Position numbers and translations under genes: made by a program
Shown: positions 33,681 to 44,883 of the stretch, one piece after another
Layout: every line of letters begins with the position of its first letter
Numbering within the stretch: position 1 is the stretch's first letter
Source: Symsagittifera roscoffensis
Taxonomy: Eukaryota; Xenacoelomorpha; Acoela; Convolutidae
Length of the DNA stretch: 64,000 nt
Assembly (NCBI RefSeq): GCF_963678635.1
Contig: NC_087069.1
Span: 42,608,688-42,672,687, forward strand
Direction of reading: 5' to 3'
Notes under the pieces: generated by a model
Told to the model about the DNA's origin: nothing
The model's database searches: none
Seen by the model: only the letters and a program-made list of their open reading frames with translations

Positions 33681-34939
33681 GTGCGTCACACCGTGCCCCC
33701 CCCCCCTAGCAGGTTTGCCTCAATTAAAGAAAACAGGTACATTACAAAGGCATGCAATAATGCATCACACCATCTCATTTTTTTGGAGTTGTACTCGTAT
33801 CAGGCGTTTTGTCACGTGATCAACTGGTTTTCATCGAAAGCCAGATAATCAATTTGGCTCCAAAATGCTGTTTTTAACCTTATCCTTTCGTGCTTCATAA
33901 ATCACTGCAGTCTTTTGATAAAACTCGATAGCTTTTAACAATACTGCTTTTTACTATCATCTAGGAGCCAAAAATAACATAATCTATCATATAAAATAAT
34001 TGTTACCTTTAGGATAAATATAAATTTAATCCAGATCGACTCAAATTTCCCGTGACCGATTCTAGCGGTTTTTCTCTTTGATTCGAGGCCATAAATTTGA
34101 CTCCAATGCAGGTGTATGCCATTGCACGTTATAACGCGGTCGTATTTAAACAAAACAAAACAAAAAAATTTATATTTTTCAGCTGATTTTTAATTTTTGC
34201 TTTTTTGCCGGACGTTTGTGCTGTTTTTATGGTTTCATTGTGCCAGTTTTTTTTATTTTATATCACAGCACGGAAATTATGTTTTAGCATTGCGTTTCCA
34301 AAACTAAGGCGGTCGTTAGAAATATAATATAACCATTTCTGAAAAAAAAATCACCTCTGTTTATGCTTTTCATTACTAAAAGAGCCTCCAATTTGATTGC
34401 TGTTCCAACAAAGCGTTTTTGCTTAAATATTACAACATTTGTTATTCCACCATTTTCTATAGTTACAAAAAACAGAGTATATTATGGCAATACTAGGTCG
34501 GTGTTTTCAAATAAAAAACCGATTAAGCCAGATTAATTACCTCGGAAACAGTCAAAACTGGTTTATAAAATCATAACCTTTTTATAAAAGACAGTCCTTT
34601 TTCTCCTGAAATTAACTGGAGCATAAATGAAAAACCACGCGTCATTATTTGAATCTACAGAATTGACTTATTTGTGGAGCTTACTTGACAACCGCAGACA
34701 AAATCAGGATTTCAGCTATTTTTTGAAGCTAATTTTCATTAACAAACGCATCTTTACATTTAATTGTTAAATCTTAGAGAGTATTAATATACCAATTTTA
34801 CTCAAGTTAATCAGAAAGTTTTGTTATGAACTTGTCTTTATTCGATTGAATTTAAAACTTTTGTATTATTTATAATCAAAAGTTATTTCAAGTTACACGT
34901 TACAAAAATATTCAATTTTTTTTCTAAATATATTCCACT
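33681..34939. other. Intergenic region upstream of the tau-like gene
   Basis: AT-rich, with no repeat copy and no strong ORF. The promoter of the tau-like gene should lie here, but no TATA box or initiator stands out against the background. Confidence 0.45.
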
Positions 34940-37117
34940 ATGGATCCTGAAACGGAAGGCGGTTCGCTTGAAAATAGTACCAATATCGTACCAGGTGATC
35001 AAATTGACCAATCACGTGGCTTTAAACCACAGAAAGATGTTTCGCCCAATCACATTGCCCCATCGGGTCAGAATTCAGCCAGTAACAGCGACTCTGGAAT
35101 CGAAGTTGAAATTGCCTCCGGCGGGAACCGAGGCAATCCAGCCAATCAGAACCTTCGAAATGTCAACCAATCAGATTCGAGGAAAAGCCGACTCGGCAAT
35201 TACGAAGAGTATGGCGAGCGAAAAACACGTCGTTCCGATAGATCGCCGAGACCCGAAACTAAGATGTCAAGTTACAACCCGGGTAACGAGTTTGCTTTGG
35301 GTCACAATTCCAGGGCCAAGTCAAGAGGTCAAAGTCATGACCCACAGTACAGACAACCAGTTCATATTTACGAAGAGAGAGTCGATTTCAGAAGTAACGC
35401 TAAGTCTAGAATCCATAGCTTAGATAACTTGTCTTATCAAGGACCTGAACACCCCAATTTTAAAGTCTTCACTCAAAAAATAGATTTTCGATCAAAAGCT
35501 CAGTCAAAATTAGATACACATAGCTCGCTGAGTTATCGAAGCCAGCGACCCCTTGTTGTTATTTATAACGAAAAGTTAAACTTCGGAAAGAAAGCCAAAC
35601 CTAAAGTCTCGAGTTTTGACAACATCAATTTTCGAAGCAGCAAACACGATATTAAAATTGTCAATGAGCCTCTAAAAGTAAAAGCCAAACCTAAAATTAA
35701 CTCGTTTGAGAACTTAAACTACAGTCCAAGAAAAATCGAGCATCATGTGGTGAATCATAGGGCCAATTGGTTCACGCCGGGTAAATTATCGACAAAACGG
35801 GATGACTACCTTTTCTACCCTTCTATTTCCAACGCGAACCCAATTCCTCTTAAAACGAACCGAAACCTAAAGAAAAGCGAAGCAGCCGCCAACGAATGTT
35901 GTCAGGAGGCCGAGGAGACCTTCGGAACTTATTTCCTGTCGCCGAGAAGCAAAATCCGAAAGGCGAAGTCGCGAGTTGGTTATCACGAGGAGCTTTTTCG
36001 GAATAACAAAAAAGTTCACTTCGTAAATGACGATGAATTAGCAGCGCATCACCGGGCGAAGTTTGAACAGCAAACCCGAAACACGAGACATCATTTTCAA
36101 GCAATTCGGGAAGAAAGCAGTCGGAATTCTGACACGACAATGACGCCTCGTGAACTTAAAACCCGACACGGATTTTCGCGACCTGTCGTCACTTCGACGG
36201 ACCCGTTCAGACAATACGTAGACGAAGCTCAGGAAACTTTGGAAAAAAAATCGGGCAGGGAGACAAAAATGAATAAACGAGAGATCTTGCCGAGGATAAA
36301 AACCGAGAGTGAACAAGACGACCCGAGATCGGAAAGTGATCAATTAAGTTCATCAAATCAGTTCACTCCAAGAGCTGAAAATATTCAACCAGAAGTTACA
36401 GAGAGAATTTATGACGCAATTGAAGAAAAATCAGCGGCTCCTATGAAATTGAGTGATCAAATTGTTAATTACGAAATAAGCAACGAAATTCGAGCAGAAA
36501 CAATGCAAGAAGATTCTAGAACATTTCAGGGAGCTGATCCAGAAGAATTTCTGAAAGAACAACTAGAAATTATGCAAAAAGAAGTTAATTCATTTACAGA
36601 ACAAGAAAAAGATGACGATGATTTGACCGATCCGAAAACCCAAAACGAAAAACGACAAAAAACATCAGAAAGCTCGCTGAATTCGGTATCGAACAACGTT
36701 AACGATCTAAACAACAACGAATTAATAAATGGAAAAACTTTAGAAAAAGCTGATGTTTTTGACCAAAATGACGAAAAAAACTCCTCGAATAAAACTGAAA
36801 AGGACATTTCAGGTCAAATAACGTCAAGGAATATAGCTGAAATTGACAAAAGCCGGGATAAAGCGGATTCAAATTTGGATGTTAATGAACCAATGACCTC
36901 AAGTTCGAAGGAAAAATTAAGTGATACTGAAATGGAAAAAGATCAAATTGAAACTGAAAATCACAATGATTCAGTGCACGAAAAAGCAGCAGCAATACCT
37001 TCAAAAGACTTTCAAGAAAATGGGCCAAATTTTCCTGAATCTGAAAAATCGACATTAGCTGAAAATGCAGCAAATACCGTCACAGAAACCCCAGAAAAAA
37101 CAGCAGAACTATCATAA
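34940..37117 (+). CDS. Tau/MAP2/MAP4-family microtubule-associated protein, 725 aa, single exon
   Basis: Residues 141-277 hold four tandem repeats of about 31 residues of the tau type: KVFTQKIDFRSKAQSK, VIYNEKLNFGKKAKPKVSSF, KIVNEPLKVKAKPKINSFEN and a first unit VHIYEERVDFRSNAKSRIHS, each followed by a D/E-N-[LI]-x-[YF] turn. A partial fifth unit, KIEHHVVNHRANW, corresponds to the segment that follows the last repeat in tau. In this family the repeats bind along microtubules and stabilise them in the cytoplasm. The usual PGGG turn is missing. Residues 1-140 are a Ser/Asn/Arg-rich projection region. The repeats are followed by about 450 residues, first basic, then (about 430-725) strongly acidic and rich in Glu, Lys, Asp, Asn and Ser. 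In tau, MAP2, MAP4 and PTL-1 the repeats lie near the C terminus, so this layout is unusual. There is no intron inside the frame. The ATG follows an AT-rich leader with stops upstream. Confidence 0.8.
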   Translation: MDPETEGGSLENSTNIVPGDQIDQSRGFKPQKDVSPNHIAPSGQNSASNSDSGIEVEIASGGNRGNPANQNLRNVNQSDSRKSRLGNYEEYGERKTRRSDRSPRPETKMSSYNPGNEFALGHNSRAKSRGQSHDPQYRQPVHIYEERVDFRSNAKSRIHSLDNLSYQGPEHPNFKVFTQKIDFRSKAQSKLDTHSSLSYRSQRPLVVIYNEKLNFGKKAKPKVSSFDNINFRSSKHDIKIVNEPLKVKAKPKINSFENLNYSPRKIEHHVVNHRANWFTPGKLSTKRDDYLFYPSISNANPIPLKTNRNLKKSEAAANECCQEAEETFGTYFLSPRSKIRKAKSRVGYHEELFRNNKKVHFVNDDELAAHHRAKFEQQTRNTRHHFQAIREESSRNSDTTMTPRELKTRHGFSRPVVTSTDPFRQYVDEAQETLEKKSGRETKMNKREILPRIKTESEQDDPRSESDQLSSSNQFTPRAENIQPEVTERIYDAIEEKSAAPMKLSDQIVNYEISNEIRAETMQEDSRTFQGADPEEFLKEQLEIMQKEVNSFTEQEKDDDDLTDPKTQNEKRQKTSESSLNSVSNNVNDLNNNELINGKTLEKADVFDQNDEKNSSNKTEKDISGQITSRNIAEIDKSRDKADSNLDVNEPMTSSSKEKLSDTEMEKDQIETENHNDSVHEKAAAIPSKDFQENGPNFPESEKSTLAENAANTVTETPEKTAELS

Positions 37118-37241
37118 ACTTACACGAGCAGTGGCTCATCAAAATTACCGTTAACTAGATTGACAATGGAATTGAATATTTATTTTTGTAAATTAAACTT
37201 AAAGCTGTTAACAGTTTGGGTCAGCGCAGAATCAAAATTTA

Positions 37242-37779
37242 TTGTTCCGACTTTCGATACGAAAGTAACGGAATATTTGTGCTCGGGGTGGGTTTTTTTT
37301 TTCTTCAGACAAATTTCGACTTTTTAACTAGCCATTTTTGACGGAATTTTTTAATATCATTCGAAAGGTATTGTTGTCTTGAGCTCAAATTTGAAAAGAT
37401 ATTTCACCTGTGATCATTTTTTTATGTAAAGTTATGATGGTTTAAATGTTGCCATTTTGACCAATTTGGGACAATTAACGCGCGATATAATTTGAGCTAT
37501 TAACGCGTAAGCGGAGAGTTAATCCGTCTTGGAAATCGTTCCAAATTGGTTAAAAGAAGCTTATTTGCCATAGTTGTTTTGTTACAAGGAGCGAAATCTA
37601 TCCTTTTGTACTTTATATGGCGTGTGGGGGGATGATTTTCATAAAAAACTTCAAATTTTAGAAAAAAAAATTTCATTTTATTTTTAATTTCATTGAATTT
37701 TTTAATATTATTACTGCTCCATAAACCTTAAAAGGCAGTCGGAATATTCAGGGCTTCGCCCTGTTACGAGCAGTCTTGT
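37242..37779 (+). mobile_element. Hairpin-ended repeat, copy F (near-complete, 538 bp)
   Basis: Almost identical to 10722-11261 for most of its length, including the TTGTTCCGACTTTCGATACG start, the AGTCGGAATATTCAGGGC and TTCGCCCTG end hairpin and the GAGCAGTCTTGTT edge. It begins 124 bp after the stop of the tau-like gene and so probably lies in or next to that gene's 3' untranslated region; no AATAAA is seen between them. Confidence 0.8.
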
Positions 37780-38737
37780 TTGATTTTAGTATCATTTTGG
37801 TTCAAGTTGGAAACGCTCTTTCTTTTTTGAAGTTCAACATCATCAAAAGACGTACACATACAAGTGTTCAATAAAATCAGCAAGACAGCTCTTACCAGGA
37901 CAAAGGCCAATCGGGATAGAGACCTGAGCACTTTTTAGATGACCTTACACCTGAAGTGAATTGTTTTTTTTTTTAAATATTGTATCCATTTTTTCATTTA
38001 AAACAAAAATTTTCCTCAATTCAGAGGTGGTAAATTGTTCAGAAGATAATGAAAAGTAAAAAAATTGTATAGAGAAATATAAAAAATATGAAAAAAAATT
38101 CCTCAATATTCACCTGGCGACAACTGTTTTTGAAGGGACTTTAAGTCGGCGCTACATGTAATTCTCCAAATTGTATTCAAATTCGAATACAGTTTAAATG
38201 TTCAAATTCAAACTGCTAATTTTGCATGTAATAACGCGTATTTATTACATGTAAATCTTAATGTCTTGTTGTAATCTTGTCTTTATGTCTAGTAGTCTCA
38301 GTGGCTTGTAATCTTTTCGCCTTAATGTCTAGTAGTCTCAGTGGCCTGTCGTCTTATTTACCTAGCACCGGCCAATAATTTAATCAATCTGTTAGCCTTT
38401 GTTCAATTTAGGATTTTTGGAGTCGGTTATTATTCGCTAAATACCATCAGATGGAAACTGTTCAAACCAAATAGACAAAAAGCACGCTCTAGTTTTCCCA
38501 AACTGGTATTTTTGCACTGAAAACTATTTGAATTCTGATCTCAAGATACTGGTAATTTTTAAAGTGTATAAGAGTGCTCCAAGAGTCAAAATTTTTCAGG
38601 AAATAACCACATCGAACACAGAATGCGAGCAAGATTTAATAAGTTAATTGAGCAAAATGTATTCAGCAAAATGTATTTAGAAACTGTAAACATTTTTGGG
38701 CAAGTTCACTTTTCTAGATATAGTTTTTGGTCAAACC
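37780..38737. other. Non-coding stretch
   Basis: It contains a local direct repeat (TTAATGTCTAGTAGTCTCAG, near 38280-38345) in three partial units, and no gene. Confidence 0.5.
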
Positions 38738-39092
38738 CAGGGGGCGTATTTAGGGGGCGAGGGGGGAGGGCGGATGCTCTCTCAGGGATTCGACCCCCTG
38801 CCGACCCAAAGGATCCCCCTTTCTACAATTTTGAGATATCCATTTTTGACTGACTGACCCTAAAATTTTCTTAAAGACGCCTTTGGCCCCAAAATATATT
38901 AATTATGAGGGGGATTTCGCGCCAAAAAACGCAATTTTTTGGGAAAATTTTTCCAAAATGTGCCTCAAAACGCATTTTGTCGCATGTTTTTTCAAAATTT
39001 TGCCTGCGCGCGGAGCGGAAATGTCGACAAAATTTACAAAATTTTTTTGAAAGACGCCCCCCCCCCTCGAGAAAATCTTGGATCCGCCCCTG
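38738..39092 (+). mobile_element. hAT-type MITE, 355 bp, with exact 8-bp target duplication
   Basis: It starts CAGGGGGCGTATTTAGG and ends CTTGGATCCGCCCCTG, imperfect terminal inverted repeats with the CAGGG end typical of hAT elements. GTCAAACC flanks it on both sides (38730-38737 and 39093-39100). The interior has a CAGGGATTCGACCCC block and GC-rich islands and has no ORF of its own. It shares most of its length with 39703-40115. Confidence 0.9.
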
Positions 39093-39702
39093 GTCAAACC
39101 TAAATTGAAATTAATCTCTCCTCATTGAGTGTATGGATCAACCAAAGTGATAGTATTTAATAATTGTAGTTCCTGCGAATCGCAGAGGAGCTATCAGTAG
39201 GCCTTAACAGTCCTGTCGAGGATAGTCCATTTGTATTATCTCCCCACATTCCAGACAGTGTTAGTTATTAAGCTGAGCGAAGCTGTTTTTTTGCGACTCA
39301 AGGCCGTTTTTTTGCGTCTAGAACTTTTACGTGGTACCACTATTGCAGCCCAATTTGGTCAGGTTGTGGTAGACCTGAAGCTGGAGGTCAAGTGAGAGCT
39401 TGTCCTCACACACTATCATTGCCATGGCATGGGATCGAATACACGATCTGACGATTTCAAAGTTAACGCCGTACCACGTTGCATAGTAGTTTTATATTAT
39501 AATGATTTGAAAAAAAAATAAGTAGAAACACTAAAGAGAGACTTTTTGCATAAGTTTACAGCAAAAAGAAACAAAAAACTGTTTCAAATGAGAAAAAAAC
39601 TAAATATTTTTAATGCTTGTTTTAATTTAACTGCATATTTTTCTTTCTGTATTCCAATTGAGCTTCAAAACAAAGAAAATCAAACAGCGGATTTATTAGA
39701 TA
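39093..39702. other. Non-coding stretch with a weak tRNA-like sequence
   Basis: Near 39427-39485 the minus strand resembles a degraded tRNA-derived SINE head: GGGATCGAA read on the plus strand, then a GTACCACG-like inverse A box. It is too decayed for a firm call. No gene otherwise. Confidence 0.3.
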
Positions 39703-40115
39703 CAGGGGCGGATTTAGGGGGGCGGACGCTCCCTCTCCCTCAGGGATTCGACCCCCCGCCGACCCAAAGGGTCAACCCTTTGATACTTTTTCAGAAATCC
39801 ATTTTTGGCCGACCGACCCTAAAACTTTTCTAAGGGCGCCTTTGGCGCCAATATATACTAACTTTGAGGGGGAGCGCGCGCCAAAAAAACGCGATTTTTT
39901 GTCAAAATTTTTCAAAAAGTGCCCAAAAACGGCTTTTTTGACTGTTTTTTCAAAAATTTGCCTGCGGCGCAGAAAATTTACCCAAAACAGGGCCAAAACA
40001 GTGCTTTGGGAGAGCTCGAAAAATCAATTTGGTCGACCTAAAAAAAAGGTCGTCAACATTTTCGGTTTTTTTTTTGAAAGTCCGCCCCCTCGAGAAAATC
40101 CTAGATCTGCCCCTA
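39703..40115 (+). mobile_element. hAT-type MITE, 413 bp, with exact 8-bp target duplication
   Basis: The longest copy in the window. It starts CAGGGGCGGATTTAGG, ends CCTAGATCTGCCCCTA, and is flanked by ATTAGATA on both sides (39695-39702 and 40116-40123). It contains the GC-rich blocks GGGCGCCTTTGGCGCC and GCCTGCGGCGCAG, each able to form a hairpin. Non-coding and non-autonomous; it needs a hAT transposase from elsewhere. Confidence 0.92.
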
Positions 40116-41769
40116 ATTAGATATCTTGTCAACTGTACCCAAGCGCAATCAGATTACTCTAATGTTCGGGTTTCGTTTTAAAGGCGCTGAGAGAATTTTC
40201 TGATGCAAGGAATTTGAATTTTTCTTCACCAAAAAAAGGAATCGCACTGCACCAGGCTTGATCGTGAGTTCTATTCGAACCACCAGTGCATGGCTAATGT
40301 CTTATTCATTTGGAACTAATAAACCAAATTGATAGTTTTACGCTATTTAGCTAAAACATGTATAAAAAACCTACTACCGTATATCAGACCTTTAGTTTCA
40401 GCCCCGGTTGGCAAAAAATGCTTTTACTACAATTTCATACAATTTCTAAGACCAAAATAATTTGTATAAAAATAGCAAAAAATCTTATTTATTTTTATTG
40501 TCTAGTATTATCATTATTTAGTATTGTCTATTATCCCTATTTTTTCATTCTAAAAAAAATTATAACAATTATTTTTAACCAAACTCTGGATTTAAATAAC
40601 ATATTTTTTGCTAAAATTTTTATCACAATTTTTCAGTGAAAATAGTAAACGCAATACTGTGTATATTTATAATAAATTCATGCTGTGCAATTTTATAAAA
40701 TGCAATGTTTCCACTCTCTATCGAATTGTATGAGAGACATTTTTTCCACAAAAGAAAACCCTTAACAAATTTGTTTCGAATTTTGTGTTTTATCCAAAAA
40801 CAAAATAACGAAGGAATTTTATCATTTAGAATGTTACCTCGCAGATAAGTAGCTATTCGTGATATTAGCTACCTAAGATAAGGTTAACTATTTCAGTCAG
40901 AGTTATATACTAAAAACGTAAGAAATTTGTAAGATAGTGATTTTTCATACAATTTTTTTGAAGATTTTTTTTCGTTTGGCTAAATGAGTTTACCGAAAAA
41001 CGCACAAACTCTACAGAGTTAAATTTTGGCTAATTTCTAGAAAATTTTTAGATCTATATTTTAACCCCACATGCAAGACGTCCTACGCTCCATGGCATGA
41101 TTCGTCAAAATTGATTTTTTTATTATCTTCAAAAAATATCAGCCGCCAATTGCGTATAACTTGAAGATTTATTGAAAAAAGACAAATGTTTTTTTTTCAG
41201 AATTTTTTCTGTTTGAAATGCATAAATCATAATCACTCTCTGATTAATTGTACATGCATAAGTTTGAAAAAAAAGAAAATTTTCCAAAATTAATTTTTAT
41301 CTGTTTTAACTGTTTGGAAACACCCTCAAAAAGTTTCTGGCATATTTTTTGAATTTTGGGAAAAGTTGCTATGTTAGAACTTTTCTTATAAAAAAGTCGT
41401 ACCATAGCGAAATTTTTCAAAATTTTTTAAAAAAGTTTCAAGATAGGGAGATAGGGGATTTTTGATAGGATGGTCAACCTGCGATATGAAAAATTGAAAA
41501 CAATAATTGTGTTATTAAAAAAACTCGTTTGTGATTTTTTGGGTGATAAACTCGACCCGTATTAAGTTATACGCACGAAAACTCAAATTTTGCATGCAAT
41601 TTTGTTCCGTTGATTGTTTATTTGAGCACAGAAGCGAATTGCATTCAAAAAAGGGAGAAAAAAAGGTCGACCTCAAAATTGTATTTTTTGTATCATCTAA
41701 TTTTCATATATGAAATTGTATGATGAACATTTTTTGTTCAACTTTTTAAAGGTGCCAAAGTTACTCACA
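40116..41769. other. Non-coding stretch with dispersed repeats
   Basis: 40588-40735 recurs at 42808-42955 with about 10% differences. Part of 41460-41700 (for example CTCAAATTTTGCATGCAA) matches the interior of the candidate TIR element at 50831-51789, so an older copy of that element may lie here. No gene seen. Confidence 0.45.
40588..40735 (+). repeat. Dispersed 148-bp repeat, copy 1
   Basis: It begins GGATTTAAATAACATATTTT and ends near CACTCTCTATCGAATTGTA. The second copy, at 42808-42955, sits inside the minisatellite at 42.4-43.6 kb. It is collinear with no large gap and has no visible termini. Confidence 0.75.
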
Positions 41770-41970
41770 CATTACGAGGCAAAACTGTTTTCTGAATAGG
41801 CTCACAACTTGATGTGTTTAGATCTCTGGTATCCGGAGACAAGTCTTTAATCATGTTGAATTTTTGTCGGAACGATCAAAGAAAACGAAAGAACAAGAGA
41901 AGCTCAAAAAGAGCGTTCTTGTTCTGAATTCCGCCGTTAAATCATGAAATACACAATTTGGCCTCTTATG
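41770..41970. mobile_element. Short TIR element (MITE), CATTACGAGG family, copy 2
   Basis: CATTACGAGGCAAAACTG at the left and CAATTTGGCCTCTTATG at the right form imperfect terminal inverted repeats. The interior matches 7625-7812 in the opposite orientation. An isolated CATTTGGCCTCGTAATG end also occurs near 11636-11653. Confidence 0.6.
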
Positions 41971-42379
41971 TTGTTTTGAAACCTGCCACTCATTGATGTT
42001 GTTTGAGTTTTAAACGAATATAAAATGGTTTTCGAAAAAAAAATTTCGATTGAAAAATGCTTATCATACTTACTTTCTATGAAAACTGTATGATAAGCTT
42101 TTTCTATGTACTACAAATATGAACTTCTACGATAAGCTTTTTTATTGTATGGAAATCAACCCTGGAGGCCATTTGAATTACTTTTAGGGCAAAAACCATG
42201 TTTTGGCTCACATATATAAAAAAAAACTTCCCGAAAAAAAATGGTCATTGAAAATTTATCATATTTTGCCCTGATAGAACAAGGAAATGTGTAACGCATC
42301 GATGAGGTAGCTCCTCTAGAGCTAAAAACTGCCAGACGATGAATCTAAGATAGATACAGTTCAACTTCCACTAGCACTA

Positions 42380-43570
42380 GATGACTTCTCGGGTCGAGGT
42401 CACAGAGTCATGTCCAGATTTTCACGACAAACTTTTGGCATTCCAGACTTTCCAGACCAAAACTAGGCATGTCCAGACTTTCGCGACCATGATAATCCGT
42501 CACGACTTTTGCGATCGAAGTGGAGGTGGCGCGACCGAAACATCGCGACTCATAATTGGCATGTCCAGACTCTCTCGACCAAGATTTGCCATTTCCAGAC
42601 TTTCTTAACCGAAAAACTCAGGCGCGTTTTTTGCTACCAAGGCGGATACGGTGCGACCCTGCGGCTCAGGAAATGACCACGCTCAGCCATTTCCAGACTT
42701 TCCAGACCGAGATGTAGACGAGCGAATTTTCACATCAACATGGAGACGGTGCGACTAAGAAAAAGGTTTTCAGGGCTTCCGCAACCGAGGTGGGCATGGC
42801 GCGACTTTCGGGATTTAAATAACATATTTTTTGCCAAAATTTTTATCACCATTTTTTCTGTGAAAACAGTAAACGCAATACTGTGAAAACTTATAATAAA
42901 TTCATGCTGTGCAACTTTAAAAAATGCAATGTTTCCATTCTCTATTGAATTGTAAGACTTTCCAGACCGAGACCAAAACTTTCAAGAACAAGAGAGAGAC
43001 GGCGCTACTAAAAATCAATTCCTCGCGACAAATCCCTCATGGTCAAGCTTCGGATCGCGCCTCAGTCGGATTCAGACCCAAACTGCATAGTCGCGCCGAG
43101 TGTTTGCATCTGGAAAGTCTGGACATAAGGTCTGGAAAGTCTGGACATGAGTCGCGCCAAGGGTCGCGCCGCATCCGGATTCAGACCCAAATTGCATAGT
43201 CGCGCCGAGGGTTTCAGTCTGGAAAGTCTGGGCAAAAGGTCTGGAAAGTCTGGACATGAGTCGTGCCGTGGGTCGCGAAAGTCTGGACATACCAAAATTT
43301 GGTCGCGAAAGTCTGGACACAGACTTTCGCGACCCATATCCAGACTTTCGCAAACAAATTTTGATATGTCCGGACTTTCGTGACCCATTTCCAGATTTTC
43401 GCGACCAAATTTTGGTATTTCCAGACTTTCGCTACCCACGGCGAGACTCATTTCCAGATTTTCCAGACTCAAACTCTCGGCACGACTATGCAATTTGGGT
43501 CTGAATCCGGATGCGGTGCGACCCTCAAAGTCTATACATGAGTCTGCGACCACGGTGAAGCGAGGTTTAG
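42380..43570. repeat. Composite minisatellite arranged as a large inverted repeat
   Basis: The region is built from short units around TCCAGACTTTCGCGACC and its inverse GGTCGCGAAAGTCTGGA. From about 43060 to 43316 units run mainly in one orientation, including two tandem units of about 100 bp (43066 and 43165, each with GGATTCAGACCCAAA). From 43317 to 43570 they run in the other. The turn is a 14-bp perfect palindrome (GGTCGCGAAAGTCT ... inverse). Related motifs recur near 52000-52160. The long ORFs on both strands here come from the repeat periodicity and are not genes. The 148-bp dispersed repeat is inserted at 42808-42955. Confidence 0.8.
42808..42955 (+). repeat. Dispersed 148-bp repeat, copy 2
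   Basis: Second copy of 40588-40735, interrupting the minisatellite. The minisatellite motif (GACTTTCCAGACC) resumes directly after it. Confidence 0.75.
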
Positions 43571-44718
43571 AAATCACGATAACCAAACAACACCAAGAGC
43601 CGACCGAATCCGCCGATTGGTCGAACTTGCCGAGATTGAAGGTTGCCCTCGATTTAGCAAAAATTCTGAGGGCTTGTTTTTGAAATCAAAAAAAAATTTA
43701 AACTGTTTTATAAGAAAAAAATGTGATTAAGTTTACCGGAGAGAATAATGACAGGATTGTTAGAAAATTTGACACTCTGATCAGTTCAAGTGCAACGAAA
43801 AGGCCGGAGTCAGATCAGAAATTTTGTGTACAGTCGAAAGGTTGACGCCTCAAACAGAGCAACATGATCTATCAAAATTGGCTGCGTTGCTTAAATAACG
43901 CCACCAAGTTGGACATCTGGCAAAACCCGTTGAAAACCTAGAAAGCTCCTCGCCAGTAGTCGCCAGTGAATGTTTTTGCCAGTAGACGTAAAAGACTTGG
44001 GTGGGTGAATAAAGGGTTCAAGTGATCCAGTTGAAGGACTGATTATGTTGTCAGTGAAAATTTGCCAATTTTTGTAAGTTTTCGTTAAACGCGAAACTGC
44101 TTTGAGGTCGGCACTCGAGGATGTTGTCACCCCTTAAAACTTAAAAAAATATACACATGTCCACTTAAACCTCACAAGAAAGCGTAAGTAGGAAAACTTT
44201 TATAATGAGAGCAAAAGTTTTTGGGAGTTATGCAATAGTGTTGAGTAATTCTTCATAATTGAAATTAACAACCTCCTTGCTGCTATAGCTTCATGTCTTC
44301 TCTGCAAGTTTGCGACGTCTGACAGTTGCCCCGGCTTTCTATATTTTTTGAATGGATTAAAATTTTGGTTAAAAGTTATCCACAAAAACCATATTTGGAA
44401 AATCTTCTCTAAAACTTTCGAAAAATTATTTTTCTGGGGTTTCGGCAAATGGCTGACTTAAGAAAAAGGCCAAAAATATATTTAAGCAATGATGACTAGG
44501 AGGAAATGCTTGGCTAGAAAAAAAAATGAATCATTTAATTGCAATCGGACTTGTGCTCCATTGGGAACAGAATATCCTTAGTTATCCCTGAGTAGTATTT
44601 CACTTGCCTAATAAACCCCATTTTAAGTTAAATAATTGACGAGATTGAAAAAATTCAATTGCACCGATGAAAACAATCCTTCTTTCCAGGAGAGTGTGGT
44701 TTTTGTTTAGACAACTGC
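43571..44718. other. Non-coding stretch
   Basis: No supported gene or repeat. Short ORFs near 43891-44130 and 44200-44448 carry no recognisable motif. Confidence 0.45.
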
Positions 44719-44883
44719 GTATTCACACTCGTCAGTAAGCAGACAAATACTGTATTAAGTACTCAGAATTGAGATGAGAAAGCAAATTTACAAAATGAAT
44801 AATTATTTTTTATTAATTTCTTCCTTGTCCCAATTCTGATTGGTTAATAAAGAGTTTGTCTGCTTACTGATGAGAATGAATAC
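44719..44883. repeat. Long imperfect fold-back, about 165 bp
   Basis: GTATTCACACTCGTCAGTAA plus GCAGACAAA at the left and TTTGTCTGC plus TTACTGATGAGAATGAATAC at the right pair over about 70 bp, with mismatches towards the centre (CAGAATTG / CAATTCTG still pair). The size is like the fold-back at 15020-15180. Confidence 0.65.

Noticed and set aside
43062-43586. 174-codon minus-strand ORF and overlapping ORFs on both strands
   Set aside because: They are translations of the TCCAGACTTTCGCGACC minisatellite; the peptide periodicity follows the DNA repeat.
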